Part shown: positions 1-5,809 of the stretch, piece after piece | How the letters are laid out: each line of letters begins with the position of its first letter | Numbering within the stretch: position 1 is the stretch's first letter | Assembly: GCA_052273485.1 (NCBI GenBank) | Contig: DAVZID010000069.1 | Span: 1 to 16,536 of the forward strand | Length of the DNA: 16,536 bases | Source: Anthropogastromicrobium sp052273485 | GTDB lineage: Bacteria; Bacillota; Clostridia; Lachnospirales; Lachnospiraceae | Reading direction: 5' to 3' | Translations under genes and position numbers: made by a program | The notes under the pieces: model-generated | The model's input: the letters and a program-made list of their open reading frames with translations, nothing else | Databases searched by the model: none | Told to the model about the DNA's origin: nothing

Positions 1-33
1 CGGCTTTTTAAGAAATCTTCAGGGTTGGTTATA

Positions 34-53
34 CTGTTCAATTATCAAGGTTC
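34..53 (-). other. rRNA-leader-like motif (possible start of an rRNA operon off the left edge)
   Basis: Read on the minus strand this stretch is GAACCTTGATAATTGAACAG, close to the ACCTTGAAAACTGCATA-type element that precedes 16S or 23S genes in Clostridia and other Firmicutes, where it takes part in antitermination or pre-rRNA processing. It lies downstream of two tRNA-Ser genes and their strong promoters, all reading toward the left edge. The assignment rests on resemblance alone; no rRNA sequence is inside the window. Confidence 0.4.
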
Positions 54-60
54 TTGCATA

Positions 61-79
61 GTCTCCCTATCTTGGAGAC
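61..79 (-). other. Small hairpin after tRNA-Ser(GGA)
   Basis: GTCTCC and GGAGAC form a perfect 6-bp stem around a 7-nt loop, starting 4 nt past the 3' end of the tRNA. No T-run follows on the minus strand, so it is more likely a processing or antitermination structure in a longer tRNA-rRNA transcript than a terminator. Confidence 0.4.
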
Positions 80-82
80 CAA

Positions 83-171
83 CGGAGAAGAAGGGATTTG
101 AACCCTTGCGCCGCTACTAACGACCTACTCCCTTTCCAGGGGAGCCCCTTCAACCTCTTGGGTACTTCTCC
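83..171 (-). tRNA. tRNA-Ser (anticodon GGA)
   Basis: Serine tRNA decoding UCU/UCC codons. The reverse complement folds as a type II tRNA of 89 nt. The acceptor stem GGAGAAG pairs with CTTCTCC and is followed by a G discriminator, the serine identity base. The anticodon stem CTCCC/GGGAG encloses loop CTGGAAA with anticodon GGA, a long variable arm follows, and the T-arm carries GGGTTCAAATCCC. No CCA is encoded: the bases after the discriminator are TTG. The 3' end must therefore be cut by RNase Z and completed by a nucleotidyltransferase. It lies 46 nt downstream of tRNA-Ser(UGA) and is probably cotranscribed with it. Confidence 0.97.
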
Positions 172-217
172 AAGTATAAGTTGATTCTCTAAAATGATAT
201 TTAATTGTAAATATCAA

Positions 218-303
218 CGGAGAAGGTGGGATTCGAACCCACGGTCCCTTTCGGAATCACCGGTTTTCAAGACCGGCTCCTTAAACCACTCGGACACCTC
301 TCC
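218..303 (-). tRNA. tRNA-Ser (anticodon UGA)
   Basis: Serine tRNA decoding UCA-family codons. The 86-nt type II fold has acceptor stem GGAGAGG pairing with CTTCTCC through one G-U wobble, and a G discriminator. Anticodon stem CCGGT/ACCGG encloses loop CTTGAAA with anticodon TGA. A long serine-type variable arm follows, and the T-arm is GTGGGTTCGAATCCCAC. CCA is not encoded. A perfect consensus promoter ends about 22 nt upstream. The matching acceptor stems suggest the two tRNA-Ser genes arose by duplication and then diverged in the anticodon arm. Confidence 0.97.
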
Positions 304-325
304 AAAGCAGTTAAGTGACTTGTTT

Positions 326-354
326 ATTATAACTCGTCGTTTCGCTTTTGTCAA
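326..354 (-). promoter_or_regulatory. Consensus sigma-A promoter of the tRNA-Ser pair
   Basis: On the minus strand TTGACA (354-349), a 17-nt spacer and TATAAT (331-326) match the housekeeping consensus at all 12 positions. The predicted start is about 15 nt before the first tRNA, as expected for a stable-RNA promoter. Confidence 0.9.
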
Positions 355-404
355 GCACTTTTTTAACTTTTTTTGAAATCTTTTTTGAAGATTTTCATTT
401 CGTT

Positions 405-466
405 AAAGCCGTGACTTAGAAGCTTTGGCATCGCTTCAAGCGACTTCTATATACTATCACGGCTTT
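405..466. repeat. Nested three-level inverted repeat upstream of the tRNA genes
   Basis: The outer arms AAAGCCGTGA (405-414) and TCACGGCTTT (457-466) are perfect. Inside them TAGAAG (417-422) pairs with CTTCTA (444-449), and TCGC (431-434) pairs with GCGA (440-443) around a TTCAA loop. The right part overlaps the -10 box and spacer of the promoter at 451-479. A read-through transcript from ispD would fold it completely, while a transcript begun at the embedded promoter would lack the right outer arm. It has no T-tract and is not a classic terminator. Confidence 0.8.
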
Positions 467-479
467 CCCGAAATGTCAA
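451..479 (-). promoter_or_regulatory. Second strong promoter upstream of the tRNA-Ser pair
   Basis: On the minus strand TTGACA (479-474), a 17-nt spacer and TAGTAT (456-451) form a near-consensus promoter, with A-tracts upstream (about 480-515) that could act as an UP element. Tandem promoters are typical of stable-RNA operons. The -10 and spacer lie inside the nested palindrome at 405-466. Confidence 0.7.
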
Positions 480-579
480 CACCTTTTTTCAATTTTTTTC
501 AAGTTTTTTTAAATTGTTGGTTTTTTCCCGTCTTTTGGTTCTATTAGGGTGATTTCTTGTTTCTCACCGCTGTTTTAAG

Positions 580-1377
580 TTATTGTCTAGCAGATAGAAT
601 CCCCTGTGCCGCCGTCATATCCTCTGGGGTGGTAAGCTTGATATTCTCATAGCTGCCCTCGGAGAGATACACGCGGTTATCCGTAAACTGCTCGACCACC
701 ATTGCATCGTCCGTGATCGGACCAGCTGCCTGAAGTCCTTTTGTTTCTATTATATGGGCTAGATGCTCATACGCCGCACAGATCACCTCTCGTTTAAAAG
801 TCTGTGGGGTCTGGATAACGCGCAGGGTACTTCGATCCGGTGTAGAAAGTACCATTCCATTTTCATCGGCTACCTTTACGGTGTCTTTTAACGGTACTGC
901 TGCCACACCACTGCCGTGTATTCTTGCAGAGTCAATCGCGTTTTGAATCACCTCCATGCTGACGCAGGCTCTTGCCGCATCGTGAATCATGATCAAATCA
1001 CAGTCAGAGGCTGCCTTGACTCCTTCCATAGAAGAAAGAAAACGCTCACTCTTTCCTGCAATGACCATTGTCTTCGCACGAAGATGCTCCTCTGCCAGAA
1101 GGCTGCGGCAATATTCTATGGCGTCTGACGAGGTTACCAGTACAATTTTATCTGCAACCTGATCAAATATGCGCACACTATGTAAGAACACAGGACTTCC
1201 CATCAGATCAAGAAATTGCTTGGCTACAGGTGCGTTCATACGCCGTCCGCTGCCTGCTGCCAAAATTACGGCTGCTTTTGTCTCCTGATGCTTCTGCTTT
1301 TCCTGTATTTTTTGTGTTTCTTGTATGGTTTGTACTTCTTGTGTTTCTTGCTTTATCTGGTTTCCCATATCGTTCAT
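580..1377 (-). CDS. ispD: 2-C-methyl-D-erythritol 4-phosphate cytidylyltransferase with repeat-rich N-terminal tail
   Basis: Third step of the MEP pathway: joins CTP and 2-C-methyl-D-erythritol 4-phosphate to give CDP-ME in the cytosol. Visible family motifs are AAGSGRRM (40-47, nucleotide-binding loop) with downstream K53, AGKSERFLSS (108-117), HDAARACVS (132-140), PLKDTVK (162-168), RVIQTPQTF (186-194), TDDA (222-225) and TTPEDM (249-254). The catalytic core starts near residue 34 and is about 232 residues, normal for IspD. Residues 10-33 are an added tail of eight Q-x-x tripeptides. No start codon lies between M4 and the core, so the tail is really in frame. The ATG follows the tsaD stop by 1 nt, with GGGAG in the end of tsaD as ribosome-binding site. 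It is probably the last gene of the tsaE-to-ispD operon. The A in VAKQF replaces the usual proline of PKQ. Confidence 0.95.
   Translation of the reverse strand: MNDMGNQIKQETQEVQTIQETQKIQEKQKHQETKAAVILAAGSGRRMNAPVAKQFLDLMGSPVFLHSVRIFDQVADKIVLVTSSDAIEYCRSLLAEEHLRAKTMVIAGKSERFLSSMEGVKAASDCDLIMIHDAARACVSMEVIQNAIDSARIHGSGVAAVPLKDTVKVADENGMVLSTPDRSTLRVIQTPQTFKREVICAAYEHLAHIIETKGLQAAGPITDDAMVVEQFTDNRVYLSEGSYENIKLTTPEDMTAAQGILSARQ
1279..1350 (-). repeat. Eight tandem 9-nt units in the 5' end of ispD
   Basis: Each unit begins CAA or CAG and encodes one Q-x-x tripeptide: QET, QEV, QTI, QET, QKI, QEK, QKH, QET. The units are degenerate but in perfect phase, with the sequence CAAGAAACA occurring twice. 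Change in copy number would lengthen or shorten the protein tail without shifting the frame. Confidence 0.85.
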
Positions 1378-1378
1378 C

Positions 1379-2407
1379 TTATCGCTCTCCCAGCTTTAAG
1401 GATGCCGCTGCATTTAAGTCCCAGCCGCTTCGTCTTCCTTTTATATACTCATAGTAACCAGCCGCACCGATCATCGCCGCGTTGTCGGTACAAAAAATCG
1501 GTGACGGATAATAAAGCGTAATTCCATTTTTCTCACAAGCCTCTTTTAGACTAGCGCGAAGTGCAGAGTTAGATGCCACACCGCCAGCGAGAGCGAGCTT
1601 ATGAAAGCCGTGCTCTTTTGTGCCACGCACCGCGTGCTCGACAAGCACCTGTACAACTGCCTTCTGGAAAGATGCTGCTAAATCATTTGGATTGACCTCT
1701 TCGCCTGTCATTTTTGCATGATTTAAATAATTCAGTACAGCAGACTTCAACCCACTGAAACTAAAATCATATGGATTGTCGGACATCTTCGCCTTTGGGA
1801 AGGTGATCGCGTCCGGGTTACCAAGCTTCGCTGCCTTGTCGATCTTCGGACCGCCCGGATAACCGAGACCGATGCTTCTGGCTACTTTGTCAAATGCCTC
1901 TCCTGCTGCATCGTCTCTGGTACGTCCAATGATGTTAAACTTATCATAATCTTCTACAACAACCAGATGCGTATGACCACCGGAAACAATCAAACACATA
2001 AACGGCGGCTCAAGATCTGGATTTTCAATGTAGTTCGCTGCAATGTGACCCTCGATATGATGAACACCGATGAGTGGCTTGCCTGCCGCATAGGCAATTG
2101 CCTTTGCCTCTGCCGTTCCGACAAGAAGTGCACCGACAAGACCTGGTCCATACGTGACAGCAACGGCATCGATATCCTCTAACGTCACAGATGCCTGCTT
2201 TAAAGACTCCTTTACGACCTGATTGATACGCTCAAGATGCTTTCTGGATGCGATTTCCGGCACAACACCACCGTACAATGTGTGAATATCAATCTGAGTG
2301 GAAATGACGTTTGACAATACCTTGCGGCCATTCTCCACAACTGCGGCTGCCGTCTCATCGCAGCTGCTCTCGATTGCCAATATTTTTATATTTTTCTTTT
2401 CTTCCAT
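1379..2407 (-). CDS. tsaD: tRNA N6-threonylcarbamoyltransferase (t6A synthase subunit TsaD)
   Basis: Transfers the threonylcarbamoyl group from threonylcarbamoyl-AMP to A37 of ANN-decoding tRNAs, working with TsaB and TsaE. The protein is 342 residues, the usual length. It opens with the ASKHA-fold motif ILAIESSCDET (9-19), carries the metal-binding HIEGH (117-121) and SGGHTHLVV, and ends with the FCTDNAAMIGAAG metal and nucleotide motif. The ATG at 2407 is chosen because it matches family N-termini; the frame stays open for 32 more codons, but these lie inside rnz and look unlike TsaD. Only 1 nt separates the rnz stop from this start, and its SD lies inside rnz (AGAAGG), suggesting translational coupling. 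ispD follows after 1 nt. Confidence 0.97.
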   Translation of the reverse strand: MEEKKNIKILAIESSCDETAAAVVENGRKVLSNVISTQIDIHTLYGGVVPEIASRKHLERINQVVKESLKQASVTLEDIDAVAVTYGPGLVGALLVGTAEAKAIAYAAGKPLIGVHHIEGHIAANYIENPDLEPPFMCLIVSGGHTHLVVVEDYDKFNIIGRTRDDAAGEAFDKVARSIGLGYPGGPKIDKAAKLGNPDAITFPKAKMSDNPYDFSFSGLKSAVLNYLNHAKMTGEEVNPNDLAASFQKAVVQVLVEHAVRGTKEHGFHKLALAGGVASNSALRASLKEACEKNGITLYYPSPIFCTDNAAMIGAAGYYEYIKGRRSGWDLNAAASLKLGER

Positions 2408-2408
2408 T

Positions 2409-3332
2409 TTAGTTCTTACCTTCTTCCTGCTCAAAATCCAGTGAAACACTTCTGCCATCCTTAGCTGCAATGGTTCTCGGAAAGATCTTTCGTGCCTCCT
2501 CAATAAACTCCTCCGGATGCGTCAGCGACGGACTATAATGTGTCAGCCACATTTCCTTTGGCTGTGCCTCCTTTGCCAGCGTAGCCGCCTCAAAGAATGT
2601 CATATGCTTGTGTTCTTTTGCTTTTGCAAGCTTATCCTGCTCGCCGTACATGCCCTCGCAGATAAAAAGATCGGCATTTTTTGCCTGTTCTGCGATAATC
2701 GGAAGCGGTCTGGTATCGGTTGCATACGTAACCTTGATTCCTTTTCGCGCTTCGCCCATAACCATATCCGGCGTGTAAACCTTATCGCCATCTGTCATGG
2801 TCTCACCCTTTTGCAAACGGCTCCAGAAGGCAAGGGGGATGCCAAGCTCACGCGCCTTTTCGGCATGGAAACGACCCGCACGCGGAATCTCGATCGTATA
2901 GCCATAGCAGGTAACGTTGTGAAGCACACGGAATGCGTGAATATGGTAGCCTTTTATCTCAAAATCCTGCTCATTCTGTGTGATCTCCTGAAAAATGATC
3001 GGAAATGGAAGCTCAGGTGCAATGACACGAAGCGCATTAACAACACGCTCAAGGCCTTTCGGTCCAATCAGCGTCAACGGCTCGGTGCGATCTGCATTTC
3101 CCATCGTCAGAAGAAGTCCCGGCAAACCGCTGATGTGGTCCCCGTGATAATGGGTAAAGCAAATTACATCAATCGGATTGCAGCTCCATCCTTTTTCTCT
3201 CACTGCGATCTGAGTGCCCTCTCCGCAGTCAATCATTAACGTACTTCCGTTGAATCTGGTCATTAGTGACGTGAGCCAACGGTAGGGAAGCGGCATCATA
3301 CCGCCAGTTCCCAACAAACATAAATCTAGCAT
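2409..3332 (-). CDS. rnz: Ribonuclease Z (tRNA 3' endonuclease)
   Basis: Zinc-dependent endonuclease of the metallo-beta-lactamase fold that removes 3' trailers from tRNA precursors without an encoded CCA. The 307-residue length is typical of the short bacterial form. HYHGDH (61-66) is the HxHxDH zinc motif. Further ligands are expected in VLHNVTCYGY, YATDTRP and the C-terminal LTHYSPS, and HMTFFEAATLAKEA is a family-typical segment. The gene sits 10 nt after the zinc-ribbon gene and 1 nt before tsaD, in an operon dominated by tRNA modification genes. The two tRNA-Ser genes in this window lack CCA and so are plausible substrates. SD is weak (AGAGAG about 6 nt before the ATG). Confidence 0.96.
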   Translation of the reverse strand: MLDLCLLGTGGMMPLPYRWLTSLMTRFNGSTLMIDCGEGTQIAVREKGWSCNPIDVICFTHYHGDHISGLPGLLLTMGNADRTEPLTLIGPKGLERVVNALRVIAPELPFPIIFQEITQNEQDFEIKGYHIHAFRVLHNVTCYGYTIEIPRAGRFHAEKARELGIPLAFWSRLQKGETMTDGDKVYTPDMVMGEARKGIKVTYATDTRPLPIIAEQAKNADLFICEGMYGEQDKLAKAKEHKHMTFFEAATLAKEAQPKEMWLTHYSPSLTHPEEFIEEARKIFPRTIAAKDGRSVSLDFEQEEGKN

Positions 3333-3342
3333 CTGTTCTCTC

Positions 3343-3597
3343 TCATTCTAAGTAGACGCCCACCTCTTTTTGGTACGTGGGCAGGCGAAACTGTTCTATC
3401 AATTTTTGTGTACAGTCCTCGCACAGATCGAAGATGATTTCCTCACCATCCTGGTTGGAAAAATAGCCCCATGTCTTGTCCACATGAAGATAGTCTTCCA
3501 AAACAATGCCGTTTTCAACTGGCAGTAAACGACCACAGCAGTTGCATACGACCTGAACGATTCTGTCTCTATTCTTTTCTTTTACGGTAATTCTCAT
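3343..3597 (-). CDS. Small zinc-ribbon-like protein of unknown function
   Basis: I do not recognise a named family. The 84-residue product has two CxxC pairs, C18-x-x-C21 (in CNCCGR) and C59-x-x-C62 (in CEDC), spaced like a zinc ribbon. The segment between them (VDKTWGYFSNQDGEEIIFD) resembles small conserved hypothetical proteins of Clostridia. No membrane segment or signal peptide is seen. The ATG at 3597 is preferred over an in-frame ATG at 3630 because an AGGGAGG Shine-Dalgarno lies 12 nt before it (3616-3610), whereas the upstream ATG has only weak GGA. It ends 10 nt before rnz, so it is probably cotranscribed with rnz-tsaD-ispD. A role in tRNA metabolism is only suggested by position. 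Confidence 0.8.
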   Translation of the reverse strand: MRITVKEKNRDRIVQVVCNCCGRLLPVENGIVLEDYLHVDKTWGYFSNQDGEEIIFDLCEDCTQKLIEQFRLPTYQKEVGVYLE

Positions 3598-3789
3598 AGT
3601 AATCTGATTCCTCCCTAAACCATGTTTCATTTTGCATCCAAGTCACATCAATCCTTCTATCAATCAAACCGCAAAAATCATGCCACTCATATAGCAATAT
3701 GAACAATTTGAAAATGACGCAAAAAAATGATGTGACAACAGTATGCATATCTTAACGGATTTCGGGAAAAATAACAATGGCAATGCCTG
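3598..3789 (-). other. Gap between rimI and the zinc-ribbon gene with a spaced inverted repeat
   Basis: This AT-rich gap of about 190 nt breaks the otherwise tight operon. It contains a perfect 9-bp inverted repeat, GTCACATCA (3642-3650) and TGATGTGAC (3728-3736), with 77 nt between. No T-tract follows either arm, so it is not a terminator. A possible extended -10, TGCTATATG on the minus strand, lies inside the loop without a convincing -35, so a separate promoter for the downstream genes is possible but unproven. Confidence 0.45.
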
Positions 3790-4353
3790 TCACTGTTGGA
3801 AGTATTTCCACATGATCAGCGCATCTTCCTTGGGTTTGCTGTAAAAGCCTTTGCGAATCCCAGATTTTTCATAACCATTTTTTTCATATAAAGAAATCGC
3901 CGCGCTATTGGATACACGCACTTCAAGCGTGATTCCGTACAGATTTTTCTCTTCGGCAAATGCATCGAGCGCTTTCATCAAACCATCCGCCGCACCACAT
4001 CTGCGATAGGAGTCAAACACAGCAACATTGGTAATCGACAATTCGTCTGCTGCCAGATACGCACCGACATAGCCTGCGACCGTTTCGCAAGAATCCAGCT
4101 TTGTCTTGCTTTCTTTTGCCTTGTCGCAAAGCGCTAATGATGTTGGCTTTGAAAGCACATCTGTGCTTTCATTCACCGCAACTGTTGCGACAAAAAATAC
4201 ATAGTTGGCATCGGCAAGACTCTCGGCAATCGCATTCTCAGACCAAGGCTCGGCAAAACATTCCTGCTCAAGACGTGCCACTACTAGAATATCCTCTGCC
4301 TTCATTTGCCGTATGGATACTTTAGCGGATGCGGCATTTGTCTGCGTTAACAA
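3790..4353 (-). CDS. rimI: RimI-type GNAT N-acetyltransferase with an internal insertion
   Basis: GNAT-family enzyme, by homology the N-alpha-acetyltransferase of ribosomal protein S18. Family features: VSIRQMKAEDI (12-22) and FAEPWS (33-38) at the N-terminus, VAGYVGAYL, the acetyl-CoA loop RRCGAADGL (117-125), EVRVSNSAAISLYEKNGY (144-161) and the RimI-typical EDALIMW near the end. The protein is 187 residues against about 150 for RimI. The excess is a hydrophilic stretch at roughly 60-90 between two beta strands of the fold, plus a short N-terminal lead. The start is a TTG overlapping the end of tsaB, with GAGG 7 nt before it. The next ATG (residue 17) would cut into the first beta strand, so TTG is favoured. 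Substrate specificity cannot be read from sequence. Confidence 0.88.
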   Translation of the reverse strand: MLTQTNAASAKVSIRQMKAEDILVVARLEQECFAEPWSENAIAESLADANYVFFVATVAVNESTDVLSKPTSLALCDKAKESKTKLDSCETVAGYVGAYLAADELSITNVAVFDSYRRCGAADGLMKALDAFAEEKNLYGITLEVRVSNSAAISLYEKNGYEKSGIRKGFYSKPKEDALIMWKYFQQ

Positions 4354-5108
4354 ATCTTTGCCTCGGTTCCGCTCTCGCCCGGACGAAGAGAGCCCTTTGT
4401 GTAGATTCCAGCCTCTCGCTCCTGCTCAGCCTGTGATTTTTTCAAATAAATTGGACGATGATCGTCCGCATTGATTGCCTCTCCTGCACGGAATTTGCGA
4501 AGACCAATCTCTGCCACTGCTGCGGCGCGCGGTGTGCTACAAACTGCCGGTGCAATATGACTATTTTCTACGTTTTCTTTAAACCATGCACCATGCGCGT
4601 AAATGCCATCTCCGGTAAATAGTATGGCCTCGTTTTCCTTCTTTGCTTCCTGTAAGGCCTGCGCAAGCTCCTCTACCAATAAAAGCTTTGGCTCCATCAC
4701 GCATATCATCTCCATCTTTTCATTGAAACGATACAGTGCGGTATAAACCTGTCTGCGTCTGGCATCAATGACCGGGCAGATCACTCCCGCGAATGGCCCA
4801 CAGCCAAATGCCATCGCTTCAAGTGTAGATACCTCAACAAGCGGCTTATCAAGTGCCAGGCACAGTCCCTTTGCGGTAGCACTTCCGATACGAAGTCCAG
4901 TAAAGGAACCTGGGCCTGCGGAGATGGCGATTGCGTCAAGCTCCTTTAAATTGGTCTCAGTCATCTTCACCACCTCATCGATCATCGGAAGAAGAGTCTG
5001 TGAATGTGTCTTTTTAAATGAAACAGAATACTCTGCCAGCACGACATCGTCTTTTATGATGGCGGCACCTGCTGTCAGAGATGAACTTTCGATTGCTAAT
5101 ATCTGCAT
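4347..5108 (-). CDS. tsaB: tRNA threonylcarbamoyladenosine biosynthesis protein TsaB
   Basis: Non-catalytic partner of TsaD in the t6A complex; it dimerises with TsaD and lacks the metal-binding histidines. The 253-residue protein begins with MQILAIESSSLTAGAAI, the ASKHA start of the TsaB branch, and contains the signature SAGPGSFTGLRIG (63-75). The HxxxH motif of TsaD is absent, which separates the paralogues. The last 7 nt overlap the TTG start of rimI, so rimI translation is likely coupled. It lies 45 nt after tsaE. The tail of about 25 residues beyond the fold is charged (KKSQAEQEREAG) and looks disordered. Confidence 0.95.
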   Translation of the reverse strand: MQILAIESSSLTAGAAIIKDDVVLAEYSVSFKKTHSQTLLPMIDEVVKMTETNLKELDAIAISAGPGSFTGLRIGSATAKGLCLALDKPLVEVSTLEAMAFGCGPFAGVICPVIDARRRQVYTALYRFNEKMEMICVMEPKLLLVEELAQALQEAKKENEAILFTGDGIYAHGAWFKENVENSHIAPAVCSTPRAAAVAEIGLRKFRAGEAINADDHRPIYLKKSQAEQEREAGIYTKGSLRPGESGTEAKIC

Positions 5109-5153
5109 ATTTTTAACCTTATTGCCTTTCTTTTCACAGTTTTGCGGTAAGAC

Positions 5154-5603
5154 TTACGCCTCACATTTGCCGCGCACTGTTATTTTTCGATAATCAAAGC
5201 CCTTGTCCAGATCCTTTTCGATTGTGATCCACACAGCTTCCGGCGGAATAATCTCTTCTACGAGGGATGCCCACTCGACAAGACACACGCCTTGTCCGTA
5301 AAAATACTCCTCGTATCCGATCTCTTCCATCTCCTCCGGCTCTTCGATCCGGTATACATCAAAATGATACAGTGGCAGACGTCCGTCTTCGTATTCACAC
5401 ACAATCGTAAATGTTGGACTGTTTACTGCCTCCTTTATGCCAAGACCTGCGGCAAAGCCCTGAGAAAAGACGGTCTTTCCGGTTCCCAGATCACCATCCA
5501 GGCAATAGATTTCTCCAGCGGATGCCTCTTTTGCAAGACGCTTTCCGACTTCAAAGGTCTCCTCTGCACCATTTGTCTCATAAATTTTTTCTGATATTGC
5601 CAT
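5154..5603 (-). CDS. tsaE: tRNA threonylcarbamoyladenosine biosynthesis ATPase TsaE
   Basis: P-loop ATPase that drives turnover of the TsaBD complex in t6A synthesis. The protein is 149 residues, normal for the family. Walker A is GDLGTGKT (37-44), followed by the family motifs NSPTFTI (61-67), HFDVYR (80-85) and LVEWA (108-112). The ATG has a strong GGAGG 5 nt upstream (5613-5609). It is the first gene of the tsaE-tsaB-rimI-rnz-tsaD-ispD group, and its upstream region holds a long-range inverted repeat (5624-5704). Confidence 0.97.
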   Translation of the reverse strand: MAISEKIYETNGAEETFEVGKRLAKEASAGEIYCLDGDLGTGKTVFSQGFAAGLGIKEAVNSPTFTIVCEYEDGRLPLYHFDVYRIEEPEEMEEIGYEEYFYGQGVCLVEWASLVEEIIPPEAVWITIEKDLDKGFDYRKITVRGKCEA

Positions 5604-5623
5604 TTATTCCTCCAAACATTGTT

Positions 5624-5704
5624 ATGTCATCGTTCACATGACGTATAAGACGTATAAACGGTAACGCATTCCATAAATCATAGCGCATCCTGTGAACATG
5701 ACAT
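5624..5704 (-). promoter_or_regulatory. Long-range inverted repeat upstream of tsaE
   Basis: ATGTCATCGTTCACA (5624-5638) and TGTGAACATGACAT (5691-5704) pair over 14 bp with one bulged base, separated by about 52 nt. In a minus-strand transcript the second arm would end 20 nt before the tsaE start and about 10 nt before its Shine-Dalgarno. The loop contains tandem copies of ACGTATAAG. It could be a leader structure or a pair of operator half-sites. No matching known riboswitch was recognised. Confidence 0.5.
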
Positions 5705-5726
5705 TCCATCGTCTTAATAACGCAAA

Positions 5727-5752
5727 TATCCGCAGCCATACGACTGCGGATA
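5727..5752 (-). terminator. GC-rich hairpin downstream of ribU
   Basis: TATCCGCAG and CTGCGGATA form a 9-bp stem with an 8-nt loop. The minus-strand flank is ATTTGCGTTATT, only weakly U-rich, so termination would be imperfect. Together with the hairpin at 5758-5792 it may end the ribU transcript. Confidence 0.45.
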
Positions 5753-5757
5753 CACAT

Positions 5758-5792
5758 TTGTGCATCGTATTGATTTTACAACGAATGCACAA
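5758..5792 (-). terminator. First hairpin after ribU
   Basis: TTGTGCATCGT and ACGAATGCACAA form an 11-bp stem with one bulged base about 17 nt past the ribU stop. There is no T-run directly after it on the minus strand; a T-rich stretch lies before it. It may be a 3'-end stabiliser rather than a terminator. Confidence 0.35.
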
Positions 5793-5809
5793 GAAAAACA
5801 ACAAAATTT

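Noticed and set aside
194..376. 60-residue plus-strand open frame
   Set aside because: It lies across tRNA-Ser(UGA) and its promoter on the opposite strand; no Shine-Dalgarno and no protein-like pattern.
384..400. Weak AT-rich dyad GAAATCTT...AGATTTTC region as a terminator
   Set aside because: Low-GC stem in a T/A-rich background; no good directional U-tract on either strand.
2408..2503. N-terminal extension of TsaD to 374 residues
   Set aside because: The extra codons lie inside rnz in another frame, do not look like TsaD, and the ATG at 2407 fits family starts.
2517..3239. 240-residue plus-strand open frame
   Set aside because: Fully antisense to rnz, whose product is clearly recognised; composition is that of a reverse-frame shadow.
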